Of a stretch of 53,548 nt of DNA, positions 10,406 through 18,951 are shown piece by piece. The notes beneath the pieces are model-generated. The model was not told the DNA's origin, made no database searches, and saw only the letters and a program-made list of their open reading frames with translations. Source of the DNA: a virus; IMG/VR virus record IMGVR_UViG_3300048586_000904, positions 1 to 53,548 of that record; one strand, given 5' to 3'. The position numbers were made by a program, and so were the translations under genes. Numbering within the stretch: the stretch's first letter is position 1; each line of letters opens with the position of its first letter.

Positions 10406-10878
10406 TCCGGCAATGCGGAAGATGAGTTGTTCGGTATCGCCAGCTGTAGATCTTGTTCGAGTCGCGCGAGGATCTGAGACTCGATGTTCGTGCTCTCCAG
10501 CTTTGTCTCGATCATCTGGAACGCCTTTGTCTGTACCTGGTGAAACTTCGCCGCCGCTTTCTGAAGCAGGCGGCGTCGTGGCTCCGGGAAGAAATCCACC
10601 AATGCTTCGATGAGGGCTTTGGTTGCCTCCGAGATGGCTTCACCCGCCAATCCCGTTCCGAAATCCTCATCGGATACCCCTTCCCGATCCGCTTGCGGTT
10701 TGCAAACGGAGTAGAGAACATCACAGAGAAGAATCGGATCGGAACTGAGTCTCTCGACGAGCTCCCCCTCAACAACCTCCAAGAGATTGATCCCCGCGAG
10801 TGTTTTCACACGTTTGATGGTGGCGACATGGACTTCTACCACCCAGGGTCGACCTTTCGAATCAATGAACTTCTTCAT
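10402..10878 (-). CDS. tail assembly chaperone, first (G-like) frame
   Basis: This 158-residue, mostly helical protein begins MKKFIDSKGRPWVVEVHVATIKR and lies between the tail tube gene and the small frame above, the standard place for the G-type tail chaperone. It should bind and solubilise the tape measure before tail polymerisation. The sequence is acidic and helical with no catalytic motif. Its stop overlaps the GTG of the next frame, and the -1 frame is open through its last part. The product is probably made both alone and as a frameshift fusion. The assignment rests on position and on the neighbour rather than on a motif. Confidence 0.7.
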   Translation of the reverse strand: MKKFIDSKGRPWVVEVHVATIKRVKTLAGINLLEVVEGELVERLSSDPILLCDVLYSVCKPQADREGVSDEDFGTGLAGEAISEATKALIEALVDFFPEPRRRLLQKAAAKFHQVQTKAFQMIETKLESTNIESQILARLEQDLQLAIPNNSSSALPE

Positions 10879-10881
10879 GGA

Positions 10882-11307
10882 TTAGGCACCTCCACCGCCG
10901 GTACCACTCGTTCCCACATTGAGTCCCGTACCGGTCGAGGATTGGGTTGGTTTGAGCGTCACATCAGCAGCGATCACCTCTTCGAGGTTTTGATTGACGT
11001 TGAACTGCATTACCTCGCAGGTTAGAAGGAGCGTGCCCCCTGCGTCGCTGATCTCCACATCGCAGGGATCGCCCGACATGAATAGGGCTTGGATTGTGGC
11101 AAACGCTGTGTCGCCGACCTTGTTGAGAACTGTAAACTCAATGGAGGCATCCTTCAGCGTTCCAACGGTCGCACGCCAACCGTTGTTGTCGCGCGTGCTT
11201 GCATCGGCCTCGGCCTTTTCAAGCGAGACAGTCAGGTCTTTGCAGTTTTTGATCTCGACGTCATCGATTTTGAGAACGGCATCGAGACCGAGTACGACTT
11301 CGGCCAT
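10882..11307 (-). CDS. major tail tube protein
   Basis: This 141-residue protein has the short beta-rich profile of siphovirus tail tube subunits. KNCKDLTVSLEKAEADASTRDNNGW is the typical N-terminal segment of TP901-1-like tube proteins (the key part is VSLEKAEADASTRDNNGW, about residues 27-44). A flexible Gly/Ser/Thr tail closes the protein. It sits between the gp10-like connector and the chaperones, exactly where the tube gene belongs. The subunit forms hexameric rings stacked around the tape measure. Confidence is high for a tube role; contractile inner-tube proteins look similar, but no sheath gene is present. Confidence 0.85.
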   Translation of the reverse strand: MAEVVLGLDAVLKIDDVEIKNCKDLTVSLEKAEADASTRDNNGWRATVGTLKDASIEFTVLNKVGDTAFATIQALFMSGDPCDVEISDAGGTLLLTCEVMQFNVNQNLEEVIAADVTLKPTQSSTGTGLNVGTSGTGGGGA

Positions 11308-11322
11308 GGGGGATCTTCTCCT

Positions 11323-11886
11323 TTACTTCACACTGTTGGCCCAGAACTTTGGCAGTCGGGCGCGGTTGGCATCCAATGCGGGTTTCATGAACGGACGTTT
11401 GGGATAGTTTCGGACTTCGTTTTGGCGTCTCGCGTTCTCTTCTTCGATCAACCTCGTTGCTCGATTCGCTTGAGCGGGTGTCTGCATTTGAATGCGAGCG
11501 AACTTGGTGTTGTAGCCTCGCTGCTTGATTCGGATCGGACCATATTCTCCGACTTGGAATCGATGCGCCTTGAGAAGGCGACGACCCTTGGCTCTTCCTC
11601 CGAACTCATGCAAGTTCCAAATAGTTCCTGCGAATTCATTCACAGGACCGATGAGCACTTCCGTCTTGTTGGAAGAGACTTCGTATCGGAACACACGCTT
11701 CATGTGTCCGGTTTGGGTGTGTGGAGGTGAACCTGGTTGGGATGGTTTCTTGCGCCTACGGATGCTTCGCCGCGCAGTGAGTCGGATCGCTGCACCAGCG
11801 TGACCGAGCGAGCGGAACGTTGCTGACTGCGTCTTTCGCTGCAATTTCCGAGCATCGAATTGTGTACGGACACTCAGTCGGATCAT
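11323..11886 (-). CDS. HK97 gp10-like head-tail connector/minor tail protein
   Basis: This 187-residue basic protein belongs by look and position to the HK97 gp10/'tail completion' group. It has an N-terminal helix rich in Arg/Lys (AIRLTARRSIRRRKKPSQPGSPPHTQTG), which I give here only by its PSQPGSPPHTQTG core, about residues 48-60. A beta segment, TEVLIGPV, follows, and the C-terminal PKRPFMKPAL motif near 165-174 is typical of the family. These proteins sit at the head-tail interface. The gene overlaps the tail terminator upstream (ATGA) and precedes the tube gene by 15 bases. Confidence 0.75.
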   Translation of the reverse strand: MIRLSVRTQFDARKLQRKTQSATFRSLGHAGAAIRLTARRSIRRRKKPSQPGSPPHTQTGHMKRVFRYEVSSNKTEVLIGPVNEFAGTIWNLHEFGGRAKGRRLLKAHRFQVGEYGPIRIKQRGYNTKFARIQMQTPAQANRATRLIEEENARRQNEVRNYPKRPFMKPALDANRARLPKFWANSVK

Positions 11887-12311
11887 CGCGATAGCTCGAA
11901 GGTAAGAGTCATTAAACTCGTGAACTGTCGCAATTGCTCCCAGTGCTCTGTCGAATAGAGCACCGTTTGTTCCACCTTGATGCAGCGGGCAGCCTGAAAC
12001 GAAAGGAGTCGCTTGAGCCGAAACTCATCGGCGATCTTTTCGCCAAGATCCACCAGGGCATCAATCTCTTGATTGGTCCCTTGGGAGAACTTCTTTTGAA
12101 CCGCAATGTCCACTCGGCAGTGATAGCGATTCTGGGATCGATCATGTGGTAGGATTTCCACATCGCGAGGGACCACGCTCACCCGCAGTTCCTTCATGTC
12201 CTCCAAATCGAAGTTGGGCACGTACAGCCGGTGGGCCACGAATTCTTGATCGAACTGCGTGGCATTTAGCTGTGCGGTAACGCTATCGGCGATTTGAAGG
12301 ATTGTGGTCAT
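11883..12311 (-). CDS. tail terminator-like protein
   Basis: This 142-residue alpha/beta protein begins MTTILQIADSVTAQLN and has a central HCRVDIAVQKKF strand and a C-terminal SLMTLTFELSR strand, the arrangement of Gp-U-like tail terminators, which cap the tube and join it to the head. It lies between a head-closure candidate and the gp10-like connector and overlaps both by ATGA, matching the usual connector order. Sequence identity in this family is low, so the call depends mainly on order, size and fold impression. Confidence 0.6.
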   Translation of the reverse strand: MTTILQIADSVTAQLNATQFDQEFVAHRLYVPNFDLEDMKELRVSVVPRDVEILPHDRSQNRYHCRVDIAVQKKFSQGTNQEIDALVDLGEKIADEFRLKRLLSFQAARCIKVEQTVLYSTEHWEQLRQFTSLMTLTFELSR

Positions 12312-12691
12312 GAAGACTGAAAATGGACTTGCTTGGTGTGAATGCGCAATTTCAAACGGAACGGATCGCTGTATCTCCAGGGAGGCTCGCTCCCCATCGA
12401 CATCACCTCGTAGGTGAATTCGCTTTCATCATCGATCTCCACAATCGTGTCCCCCGCTTTGGGGAGCGATCCGATGATGGAGGTCGTCAGATCGCGGGTA
12501 TTGATCAGAAAGTCGCGGACCTGACTGCGGGTAACAATTCCTTCCCCATCGTCTTGGTCGTACATCGACTTTCCGATCGTGGCCCGAATCAACACGCTCA
12601 GTTCATTGCGTCGGTAGATAATTTCTCGCGACATGTGTTGATAGAGTTGACCGGACAACCACTTCTGTCCCTCTGCTAGGAGATCTCTCAT
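12308..12691 (-). CDS. head closure/head-tail adaptor-like protein
   Basis: This 127-residue protein is probably the head-closure (stopper) component that seals the packaged head. Support comes from its size, a beta-rich second half (TIVEIDDESEFTYEVMSMG and FRLKLRIHTKQ), and its place directly before the tail terminator gene, overlapping it by ATGA. The N-terminal half is helical and charged. There is no catalytic signature. It might also be a minor head protein. Confidence 0.55.
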   Translation of the reverse strand: MRDLLAEGQKWLSGQLYQHMSREIIYRRNELSVLIRATIGKSMYDQDDGEGIVTRSQVRDFLINTRDLTTSIIGSLPKAGDTIVEIDDESEFTYEVMSMGSEPPWRYSDPFRLKLRIHTKQVHFQSS

Positions 12692-12936
12692 TTGCGTTCC
12701 GCCAGGAGTAGGGATGCCTTTTGACGGAGTTCAGCACGCCAAGCCTCCTCCGACTTGCGGCGAAACTCCTCGGCAATCGCATCGGCTTCCTCCCGCACTT
12801 GGCGAACTCGCAAGCTCGATTGATCCCATGGGTTTGGCAGCCCGGAGGAGTTTGGGGAGGTGGTGGATTTCTTGGGGTAGATGGCAACCGCCAACAATAC
12901 CAAGACCACAACTAGTGCAATAATCGACGTCGTCAC
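12688..12936 (-). CDS. small single-span membrane protein
   Basis: This 82-residue protein starts at a GTG. The choice is set by a strong GAGGAG site seven bases upstream, placed just after the stop of the preceding gene; a longer reading frame exists but lacks such a site. One hydrophobic helix (SIIALVVVLVLLAVAIY, about residues 4-20) is followed by a charged, helical tail rich in Glu and Arg (REEADAIAEEFRRKSEEAW). An N-terminal anchor with a helical tail is seen in spanins, holin-like proteins and membrane-tethered connectors. With the neighbouring membrane and lipoprotein genes it may belong to a lysis or envelope module. Confidence 0.6.
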   Translation of the reverse strand: MTTSIIALVVVLVLLAVAIYPKKSTTSPNSSGLPNPWDQSSLRVRQVREEADAIAEEFRRKSEEAWRAELRQKASLLLAERK

Positions 12937-12938
12937 GT

Positions 12939-14021
12939 TTAGACTCCTCGTTTGATAAGAATGAAACCCAGCAGCAGGACAGCAACGACGATCAATGCGA
13001 TGGTGATCATTTCGCCAGCCGATGCCCACAGGATGGCATGACGTCCGTCGTTCACTTCGTCGAACAATCGGTCGCGAATCCGGGAACCTGGTCGCAATCG
13101 GTCGCTTGTATCGATCGGGCAGTAACCATCGGGGCAGTCTTGAGAGAAGAGCGTCATCGACGGCGAGATCATCTCATCCCAGGAATAACCAGCCGATCGG
13201 ATAGCTCCCGTTTTCTCCGCTTGAATGGCTTGTTCGTAGAGCTGGTATCCATACTGCAGATCGGAATAGAGTTCCTCCGCCGTAGATGGGATCATCGATC
13301 GGCCTGCGGCATGGATGTGTCCCCCTTTTGCATCTTGAAGAAGCACGACTGGGAACTGCTCGCGAGGCACGATACTCGCGAAGCGTTCTCGGTAGAGTGG
13401 GTTCGATTCGGTGTAGACCTGGAATTCGCATAGCTCCCGAAGCTTGATTAGCTTTGGATTCGTCTCGAACCATTGCATCAACTGCCGGCTTTGCGAATCA
13501 TTACCGACGAAGAGCGCCAATTGGTATGCTCGACTATCGGGCGCCCTAACCGGCGTTACCACCATGGGTGGATGGATCGGATCCTTGAGCGGTGATCCAT
13601 CCGGTACCTTGGGGGGAACAATAGCAGGTTGTGGAGCGGGACTGTTGCTAGACGATGGCACGGGGCATTTGATGGGATCGAGACAGGGGGCAGCCCTTTC
13701 GGTCGTTCTTGGAACCGTATAAACGTTTTGGTAGACACTCGAGTTTCGAATGGGAAAGAAACGCCCTGTCCGGTTGCCAAAGATCCCTTGCTTGATCTCC
13801 TGCTGCGCTTGGATGTTCACAGGAACTGGCTCTTCGAGCTTTTCGATTTGGCCGACGCTTGCATTACTAGGACGAAACGGCGGCGACTTGAGAAGGTCCG
13901 AGTAGGTATCCTTGGATGGAACCTCCTGCACGGCTGTGAATACCACTCCGATAAGAATCGCGTGGACGACAGCCAAAACGAACAGTCCAAGGCTCAAACG
14001 AATTCGAATCGTGTCGCTCAT
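12939..14021 (-). CDS. two-span membrane protein with a thioredoxin-like soluble domain
   Basis: This 360-residue protein has an N-terminal membrane segment (LSLGLFVLAVVHAILIGVVF, about 10-29) and a C-terminal one (ITIALIVVAVLLLGFILI, about 337-355). Between them lie a Pro-rich linker and a domain (about 165-250) that looks like a thioredoxin fold: LALFVGNDSQSRQLMQWF, a Cys in LRELCEFQVY, and the cis-proline-like segment REQFPVVLLQD. The CxxC pair is not evident, so redox activity is doubtful. A DCPDGYCP motif lies near 305. It is flanked by the lipoprotein and the small membrane protein and appears co-translated with them. I do not recognise the family; an envelope or lysis role is inference. 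Confidence 0.55.
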   Translation of the reverse strand: MSDTIRIRLSLGLFVLAVVHAILIGVVFTAVQEVPSKDTYSDLLKSPPFRPSNASVGQIEKLEEPVPVNIQAQQEIKQGIFGNRTGRFFPIRNSSVYQNVYTVPRTTERAAPCLDPIKCPVPSSSNSPAPQPAIVPPKVPDGSPLKDPIHPPMVVTPVRAPDSRAYQLALFVGNDSQSRQLMQWFETNPKLIKLRELCEFQVYTESNPLYRERFASIVPREQFPVVLLQDAKGGHIHAAGRSMIPSTAEELYSDLQYGYQLYEQAIQAEKTGAIRSAGYSWDEMISPSMTLFSQDCPDGYCPIDTSDRLRPGSRIRDRLFDEVNDGRHAILWASAGEMITIALIVVAVLLLGFILIKRGV

Positions 14022-14024
14022 GGC

Positions 14025-14624
14025 TTAGTACACCTCGTAACTTTGATACGTGAGAGAAGATGCGGGATCGTGGATCACGGTCAATGCGAATCCACCGTAG
14101 CCGGCCCACAGACGGATGAACTGATCGCGCGGCGTCAGTTCGAATCTTCCGGGGTAGTTGTTATCAAGGATGGCGGCGTATTGCTTTCCGTCGCGCACCA
14201 CCCATCCGACGAAGGTGCAGCAATGCGCTGGCTTCCACCACAGGATGGCACCGCGACGCGTTGCACTAGCCCAATCAAGGAACCGTGGATCGGCTTTGAG
14301 CGTGTAGCTGTAGTCGATCCCTGCAGCATCGAGCCGATCTCGCAGCCGCGAATCCCATTCCCCGTCGCTGTAGGTGGCACGCCATCGCTCCCCCAACTCG
14401 TATTGGTTGAGCCAGCGGAAGTGGTTCACCAGTGAAGCGTGAACGCAGCTCCCTTGGTTGAGTCGGCCCGTCCAGTTCCGTTGATGCAGGTCGACGGGAA
14501 GATTGGCCGATGGTTGTTCGGTGGGAGGAGTCGGCAGAGCTCTCACGCGAACTTCCTTGGAATTGCACCCCATCGTGCACCACAACAGAAGCAAAAACAG
14601 CAAGTATCGAATCGATGGAACCAT
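14025..14624 (-). CDS. lipoprotein with papain-like cysteine-peptidase signature
   Basis: This 199-residue protein has a lipoprotein signal peptide: a hydrophobic stretch (YLLFLLLLWCTMG) ending in the lipidated Cys20. The mature part shows the order expected for a papain/C39-like peptidase: Gln57-Gly-Ser-Cys60 (oxyanion Gln plus nucleophile, in LNQGSCVHASLVNHF), His134 in KPAHCCTFVGW, and Asp154/Asn155 in ILDNNYPG. It would be anchored to a membrane facing the periplasm or outside. It lies among head genes, upstream of two membrane proteins. It could cleave a peptide in the cell wall or a surface protein, act in lysis or superinfection exclusion, or be inactive. The motif reading is direct; the substrate is unknown. 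Confidence 0.6.
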   Translation of the reverse strand: MVPSIRYLLFLLLLWCTMGCNSKEVRVRALPTPPTEQPSANLPVDLHQRNWTGRLNQGSCVHASLVNHFRWLNQYELGERWRATYSDGEWDSRLRDRLDAAGIDYSYTLKADPRFLDWASATRRGAILWWKPAHCCTFVGWVVRDGKQYAAILDNNYPGRFELTPRDQFIRLWAGYGGFALTVIHDPASSLTYQSYEVY

Positions 14625-14650
14625 CTGAGGAGAATCCGCTATCAGAAGAA

Positions 14651-14980
14651 TCAGTGGGTTAGCAACACGCGTGCGGTCGTAGCACCTTCTGGGGCTGCCG
14701 CGATGGTCTTTCCGACCAGCTTGTTTCCCGTTGCCAGCGTCACGATGATCTGATCGTCGGACTTCCAGTAGACCTTGGTCCCTACGCTGATCACCTCATC
14801 AGGGTCTTTGGCAATGTCGAAGACGCCGGCCACGGCGAGTGAACCGAGGTTGTTCGCCTTGATCTCCGTTCGGGTGATTCCGATCAGGTCTCCGATCGCT
14901 ACGACGCTTCCGGATGCCAGATCCGTCTCTGGCGCGTAATTGATGGCGTCGCCATCCTGAACAAAAACTGCTTTGGCCAT
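14651..14980 (-). CDS. capsid decoration protein (DUF2190 family)
   Basis: This 109-residue beta-rich protein matches the DUF2190 family: MAKAVFVQDGDAINYAPETDLASG at the start (core AVFVQDGDAINY), VVAIGDLIGI in the middle, and the KVYWKSDDQIIV strand near residue 70. DUF2190 proteins are small capsid cement or decoration proteins encoded right after the major capsid gene, as here (44 bases downstream). They stabilise the expanded shell. No unusual feature is seen. Confidence 0.8.
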   Translation of the reverse strand: MAKAVFVQDGDAINYAPETDLASGSVVAIGDLIGITRTEIKANNLGSLAVAGVFDIAKDPDEVISVGTKVYWKSDDQIIVTLATGNKLVGKTIAAAPEGATTARVLLTH

Positions 14981-15024
14981 ATCTAACTCCGTGAATGATT
15001 TTCAGTAGATGGAGGGAAAACGAA

Positions 15025-17154
15025 TTACGCTTCGCCCTTCGCCTTGACACCGCCGCGTGGATCTTGAAGGGCTACCCCGAAGTCGTGGTAGCCACGCATT
15101 TGGACACCAAGCACATTGAAGTCCGCTTCGGCCGTTTCAATCGTGGGAGACTCTTGCCCGTTGAGGAATGCGACCTCAATAACCGGAAGGTCATTGGGGT
15201 CTGCGAGCAGGTACCATGCTTTGCCTGAAGATCCTGCGTAGGTGGTGTTCCCCAAGTAGCGGCTCACTTCGACGCGGAACTTCCCTTGGTGCGGGTTGCT
15301 CGTGGTGGTCTTCGTATTGGCTGTGGTATCACGCATCTCCAGAGATTTGTAGAGTTGTGCGGCCGTGGTCGAGATAGCGGTCGGAACCAAAAGAAGCTGT
15401 GGCATCACGCCGACGGGCTTCCCGTCCGCATCGACTTGATCCATGAAGGTTTTCTCCCCTTCCGTGAGGCCATCGATCCCGAGAGCGGTGGTTGCGCCGG
15501 CGATGTAATTCTTGTTGCCGGTGGTGAAGAAAGCCGCGTTGTTCAAGAATGTGGACCAGAAGATGTCATTGATCTTGAGCCCCGAACCACGGCCAAGCTT
15601 GCGAGGAACAGTGGTGATAGCACCCAGGTCATCATTGATGATGTCTCGACGATCGATCGAAAGCTTCAAACCATAGGTATCCGCTTTGTTGCTGTAGGTT
15701 TCTTCCCCAAGCGTTCCGCTGGAGATCTCTCCACCGGGAGCGACTAGTTCATATTGGTCTTTCCCGATGAGCCGGTAGCTGCTGATGGTTTTGAAATCCG
15801 AAACCGATCGGACTGCGCAAATGCTCCGCCAGACTCGTTCCACCGAGAAGAAGCCCTCCAAGAGAAACTTATTAGCTACGTTGGAGAGGATCCCCGAGAC
15901 TTGGATAGTGGAGAGTCCCGCTTGGATCGAAGGTCCAAACGCAAACCTCAGCACTTCACGTGAATCTCGGAAGTTCCGCCCGGTGTAACCATTAGCCCAT
16001 GCGGCCTCGAGAAGAAGCTCTTGCAAGCTAATACCACCACGGAAGCGACGGGTTGCGGCCTCGAGAGTCCGAGCTTCGTAGAGGCTCTCCAAATCGGAGT
16101 GTCGAGCAGCAATCATGCATGCTGCTTCGAGCACCTCTCCCGTTAGTGAACGATCGACAGTTTGAATCGCGGGGGCTTGTGGACGTTGTGCGCGGAGCAT
16201 TTCCAATTCCGTTCGAGTAGTATCCCATCCTTCGGCGATGGCGCGGGCTTCGATCGTCGCGTCACGGCCGTTGCAGATTTTGCGAATGGCAGCAATTCGT
16301 TTGAGTTCGCTCGACATGGAGGAACGCAAAGCCGTCACAGGATCATTGCCTGCGTCGCTCCCCGTCGACGAAGATGGCTCATTTGCAGATGGCAACTCGT
16401 GGATGGGATCCGAATCGAGACGAATCTGAGCAACAGCAAACATCTGACGCAGCGAATCCATCTGAGACGCGGTTAGAGAATCTTTCTCGAAACCATGGAT
16501 TGCGAGCCAAGCATCGAAAGAGGTCGGCACCGATGGTTCGGTGGTTGCTCCCTCCAGTGACTGCGTTCCCGTTGGCTGTTGGCTAGCTGCGATCTGTGCG
16601 CTGGTGTTATCATCTGCGCCAAGAACCACAAAGCTCACTTCACCGAGAAAGGATCGGCGCGCCACATTCACGGGGCCAAGAACTTCCTGTCCATTGACGA
16701 TGGTCGACTTGCCCTCCGCTACAAACTCCACTTGATCGGCACGTGCACCGATGGAAGCTTGCCAGGCGAAGCCCTTATCGTTGAGAGCAATGACTTGACG
16801 TGCCTTGGGGGAATCCCCCATCACTTGCCCGGCTACGATGAGCTGATTGTTGAGAACGGCGATCGAATCGGTTTGACCGACTACAAAATCCACATCGCGT
16901 GTGTGATCCAAGAGGATCGGTCGGCGCTGTTTCCCCATCTGCATACCTTGCAGGTCCACTACGACGGGGTATCGCCAACCGGCAAGCTGCATCGGTCCAC
17001 CGGTATAAGCGGTCATGGTGAATCGACGAAGACTCGATTCGGTTGCTTCCCCGGCCCCTCCTTCGAATTCGACAGAACTGGCTTGCAGTTGCAAGAGTTG
17101 GTCGGTCGAGTGCGCGAGGATATTCAACGGTGCTGGGGATGGACTATTCATCAT
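15025..17154 (-). CDS. prohead protease fused to major capsid protein
   Basis: This single 709-residue reading frame joins a prohead protease and a Mu-gpT-like/HK97-fold major capsid protein. In the protease part (about 1-190), a His lies in LLDHTRDVDFVVG near residue 84 and a Ser in FLGEVSFVVLGAD near 174, the His/Ser pattern of HK97-type proteases. A linker/scaffold-like stretch (200-320) precedes the capsid core (FGPSIQAGLSTIQVSGILSN and onward). I start it at ATGATG overlapping the portal stop; an in-frame start further upstream would overlap portal by nearly 100 bases. The protease presumably frees the mature capsid subunit by self-cleavage. Fused forms are known but less common than separate genes. 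Confidence 0.85.
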   Translation of the reverse strand: MMNSPSPAPLNILAHSTDQLLQLQASSVEFEGGAGEATESSLRRFTMTAYTGGPMQLAGWRYPVVVDLQGMQMGKQRRPILLDHTRDVDFVVGQTDSIAVLNNQLIVAGQVMGDSPKARQVIALNDKGFAWQASIGARADQVEFVAEGKSTIVNGQEVLGPVNVARRSFLGEVSFVVLGADDNTSAQIAASQQPTGTQSLEGATTEPSVPTSFDAWLAIHGFEKDSLTASQMDSLRQMFAVAQIRLDSDPIHELPSANEPSSSTGSDAGNDPVTALRSSMSSELKRIAAIRKICNGRDATIEARAIAEGWDTTRTELEMLRAQRPQAPAIQTVDRSLTGEVLEAACMIAARHSDLESLYEARTLEAATRRFRGGISLQELLLEAAWANGYTGRNFRDSREVLRFAFGPSIQAGLSTIQVSGILSNVANKFLLEGFFSVERVWRSICAVRSVSDFKTISSYRLIGKDQYELVAPGGEISSGTLGEETYSNKADTYGLKLSIDRRDIINDDLGAITTVPRKLGRGSGLKINDIFWSTFLNNAAFFTTGNKNYIAGATTALGIDGLTEGEKTFMDQVDADGKPVGVMPQLLLVPTAISTTAAQLYKSLEMRDTTANTKTTTSNPHQGKFRVEVSRYLGNTTYAGSSGKAWYLLADPNDLPVIEVAFLNGQESPTIETAEADFNVLGVQMRGYHDFGVALQDPRGGVKAKGEA

Positions 17155-18637
17155 TTGAAGCTGGATCACTGATAGACTCCTCGTCGAGTTCAGGTGGTGA
17201 AACAGAAGCAGGTACGCCAGGCTGCGAAAGACCGAGCTCATTCATCAAGGCCAGTTCTTTGGCTCTTTGATAGAGTGCGTCTTCCCAATCGCGACCTTGT
17301 CGTGCGTATTCGTAAGCGAGCGTGGTGGTATGGTTGGAGAGCCGAGTCGCCTGCGCGTTGGCTTCCTTGAGTGGATCCACATGCTCGTGGCCATCGAAGA
17401 ACCATTGGTGGGCAGCGGTGAATGAGAGAGTGCGAACAGATTGAGGCAGCAATCCCTCGATGAGAATGGCTTCGCTGAGCCATGCTGCAAGAATGCGATC
17501 GAGGATGACTCGGGCTAGGTTCGCTTGATCGACACGGATCGATTTGAAGTAGGTTTGGTGATCTAGCCGACCAGAGGCATAGTTGTATCCAGCGGAATTG
17601 CCACTCGCAACATTGAACGGCATGTTCAGGCAACGCGCGATCTCATTGAGAATCTCGTGTTTGAACTCTCCATAGGTACTGCATGGCTGTTGGGCTTCGA
17701 GCTGCGACATGCGCCAGCCACCGGGCATAGTGAGAAGCGCTCGTTTCTCGAGTTCAATCGGCTCAAAAGGTTCCGCCGCGTCCGCTTCACCGTTGGCAGG
17801 TGAATCGGTGTAGAGGATCCCTGCGAAGTCGGCAGCGGTTTCGGCTGCAGCGATGACAGCTAGAGTGAAACGACGAAGCTGCGCGAAGAGCGGTAGGGCT
17901 GGGGTGATTTCCGGAATGCCGCGCACCTGGCCAGGTCGATCCACGCGAAAAAGATGGAGCATCGCGCCTGCGGAGACAGTGTTGTATTCACCCCAGGCGT
18001 TCAATGCATCACCCGGATGCGTCTTGAGAACATGGTAGAAGATTGGGTTTCCAAACGAATCAAATTGAATTCCATCGATGTAGTTCGGCGAGGTTACAAA
18101 ACCCATCGGAGCAGCGACTTGATCGGCTTCTACGAGCATCAAGTCAAGTTGCACGGGAGCAGCTACACGAGGGTTGCTGGTGAGAATGCCGAAGGCTTCC
18201 CCGTCCCCCATACTTGCAAGCTTCATCGTTCGTAGCTTCTCAGGGAGACCGATCGCATTGGACCAACGATGGAACTCCGTTTCGATCGCTCGATTAACGG
18301 CTGGATCTTCGGCTAGCATTTGAAGCCGAGGTCCTGTTCCAATAACATCGTTTGCAAGTGTCAGCGTGATGCCGCGGGCATAACTGTTGTTGGCAATCTC
18401 ATAGCGAGCGCGGTTGCGAAGAGTACGGCGTACGCTGGCGCTATTCGCGCTCTTAGCCGAGAGACCATCGGCAGCAGACCAATGGCGACGATTATCATCG
18501 CTGGTGATCGATGCGTCGTAGCGAGCATCAATTCGGGGAGGCCAAAAGAAAGGCTGTCGGAATCCGCGTCCACCGCTAGAGGGACGCGAGGTCCGACGCG
18601 GTCGATTGCTCAAGATCCCTGACAAGAATTCGAACAT
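17144..18637 (-). CDS. phage portal protein (lambda type)
   Basis: This 497-residue portal protein forms the dodecameric ring through which DNA enters and leaves the head. Typical features include the N-terminal YDASITSDDNRRHW segment, RTLRNRARYEIANNSYARGI near residue 70 (the conserved RNRARYEIANN region), and YASGRLDHQTYFKSIRV near 355 (the lambda-family YASGR motif). The start is set by AAGGAAG a few bases before an ATG; the open frame extends more than 120 codons further but lacks support. It lies directly upstream of and overlaps the protease-capsid gene. Confidence 0.92.
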   Translation of the reverse strand: MFEFLSGILSNRPRRTSRPSSGGRGFRQPFFWPPRIDARYDASITSDDNRRHWSAADGLSAKSANSASVRRTLRNRARYEIANNSYARGITLTLANDVIGTGPRLQMLAEDPAVNRAIETEFHRWSNAIGLPEKLRTMKLASMGDGEAFGILTSNPRVAAPVQLDLMLVEADQVAAPMGFVTSPNYIDGIQFDSFGNPIFYHVLKTHPGDALNAWGEYNTVSAGAMLHLFRVDRPGQVRGIPEITPALPLFAQLRRFTLAVIAAAETAADFAGILYTDSPANGEADAAEPFEPIELEKRALLTMPGGWRMSQLEAQQPCSTYGEFKHEILNEIARCLNMPFNVASGNSAGYNYASGRLDHQTYFKSIRVDQANLARVILDRILAAWLSEAILIEGLLPQSVRTLSFTAAHQWFFDGHEHVDPLKEANAQATRLSNHTTTLAYEYARQGRDWEDALYQRAKELALMNELGLSQPGVPASVSPPELDEESISDPASNDE

Positions 18638-18716
18638 CCGTATTCTTCCTTGATTGTCGTGATTCCGACAGCCCGATTTGAAAAGAAGCGAGTAAGACCG
18701 AGAAGAGAGAGACGGT

Positions 18717-18914
18717 TCAGTCGGCCCCGGGGGGAACAACGCGGTTGAACCGAAGCCCACGGTTCTTGGTATGCATCGCAGCCTTGGATGCGAGGTACCT
18801 GTCGGCTTCGATTTGATCGGCGAGCTTATGTTGCTCAACACTTCCCGCGTCCCCCGAGGCCTTGGCTGGGGCCTTCGCGTTCTCGCGAATCGTCTCTTGC
18901 AAGTTGTCTGACAT
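18717..18914 (-). CDS. small gpW-position head protein
   Basis: This 65-residue polar protein begins MSDNLQETIRENAKAPAKAS and contains SVEQHKLADQIEADRYLASKAA, which suggests a short helical protein that is probably oligomeric. It lies between terminase and portal, where lambda-like phages place gpW or similar small head-tail joining proteins. An AGGA-type ribosome site precedes the ATG. It is the first gene after the promoter-like element at 18952-18990, so it probably opens the structural operon. The function is assigned by place only. Confidence 0.6.
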   Translation of the reverse strand: MSDNLQETIRENAKAPAKASGDAGSVEQHKLADQIEADRYLASKAAMHTKNRGLRFNRVVPPGAD

Positions 18915-18951
18915 ATGTCCGGTCCTAGTCGTTGATGAAGAGTTAGGTCTT

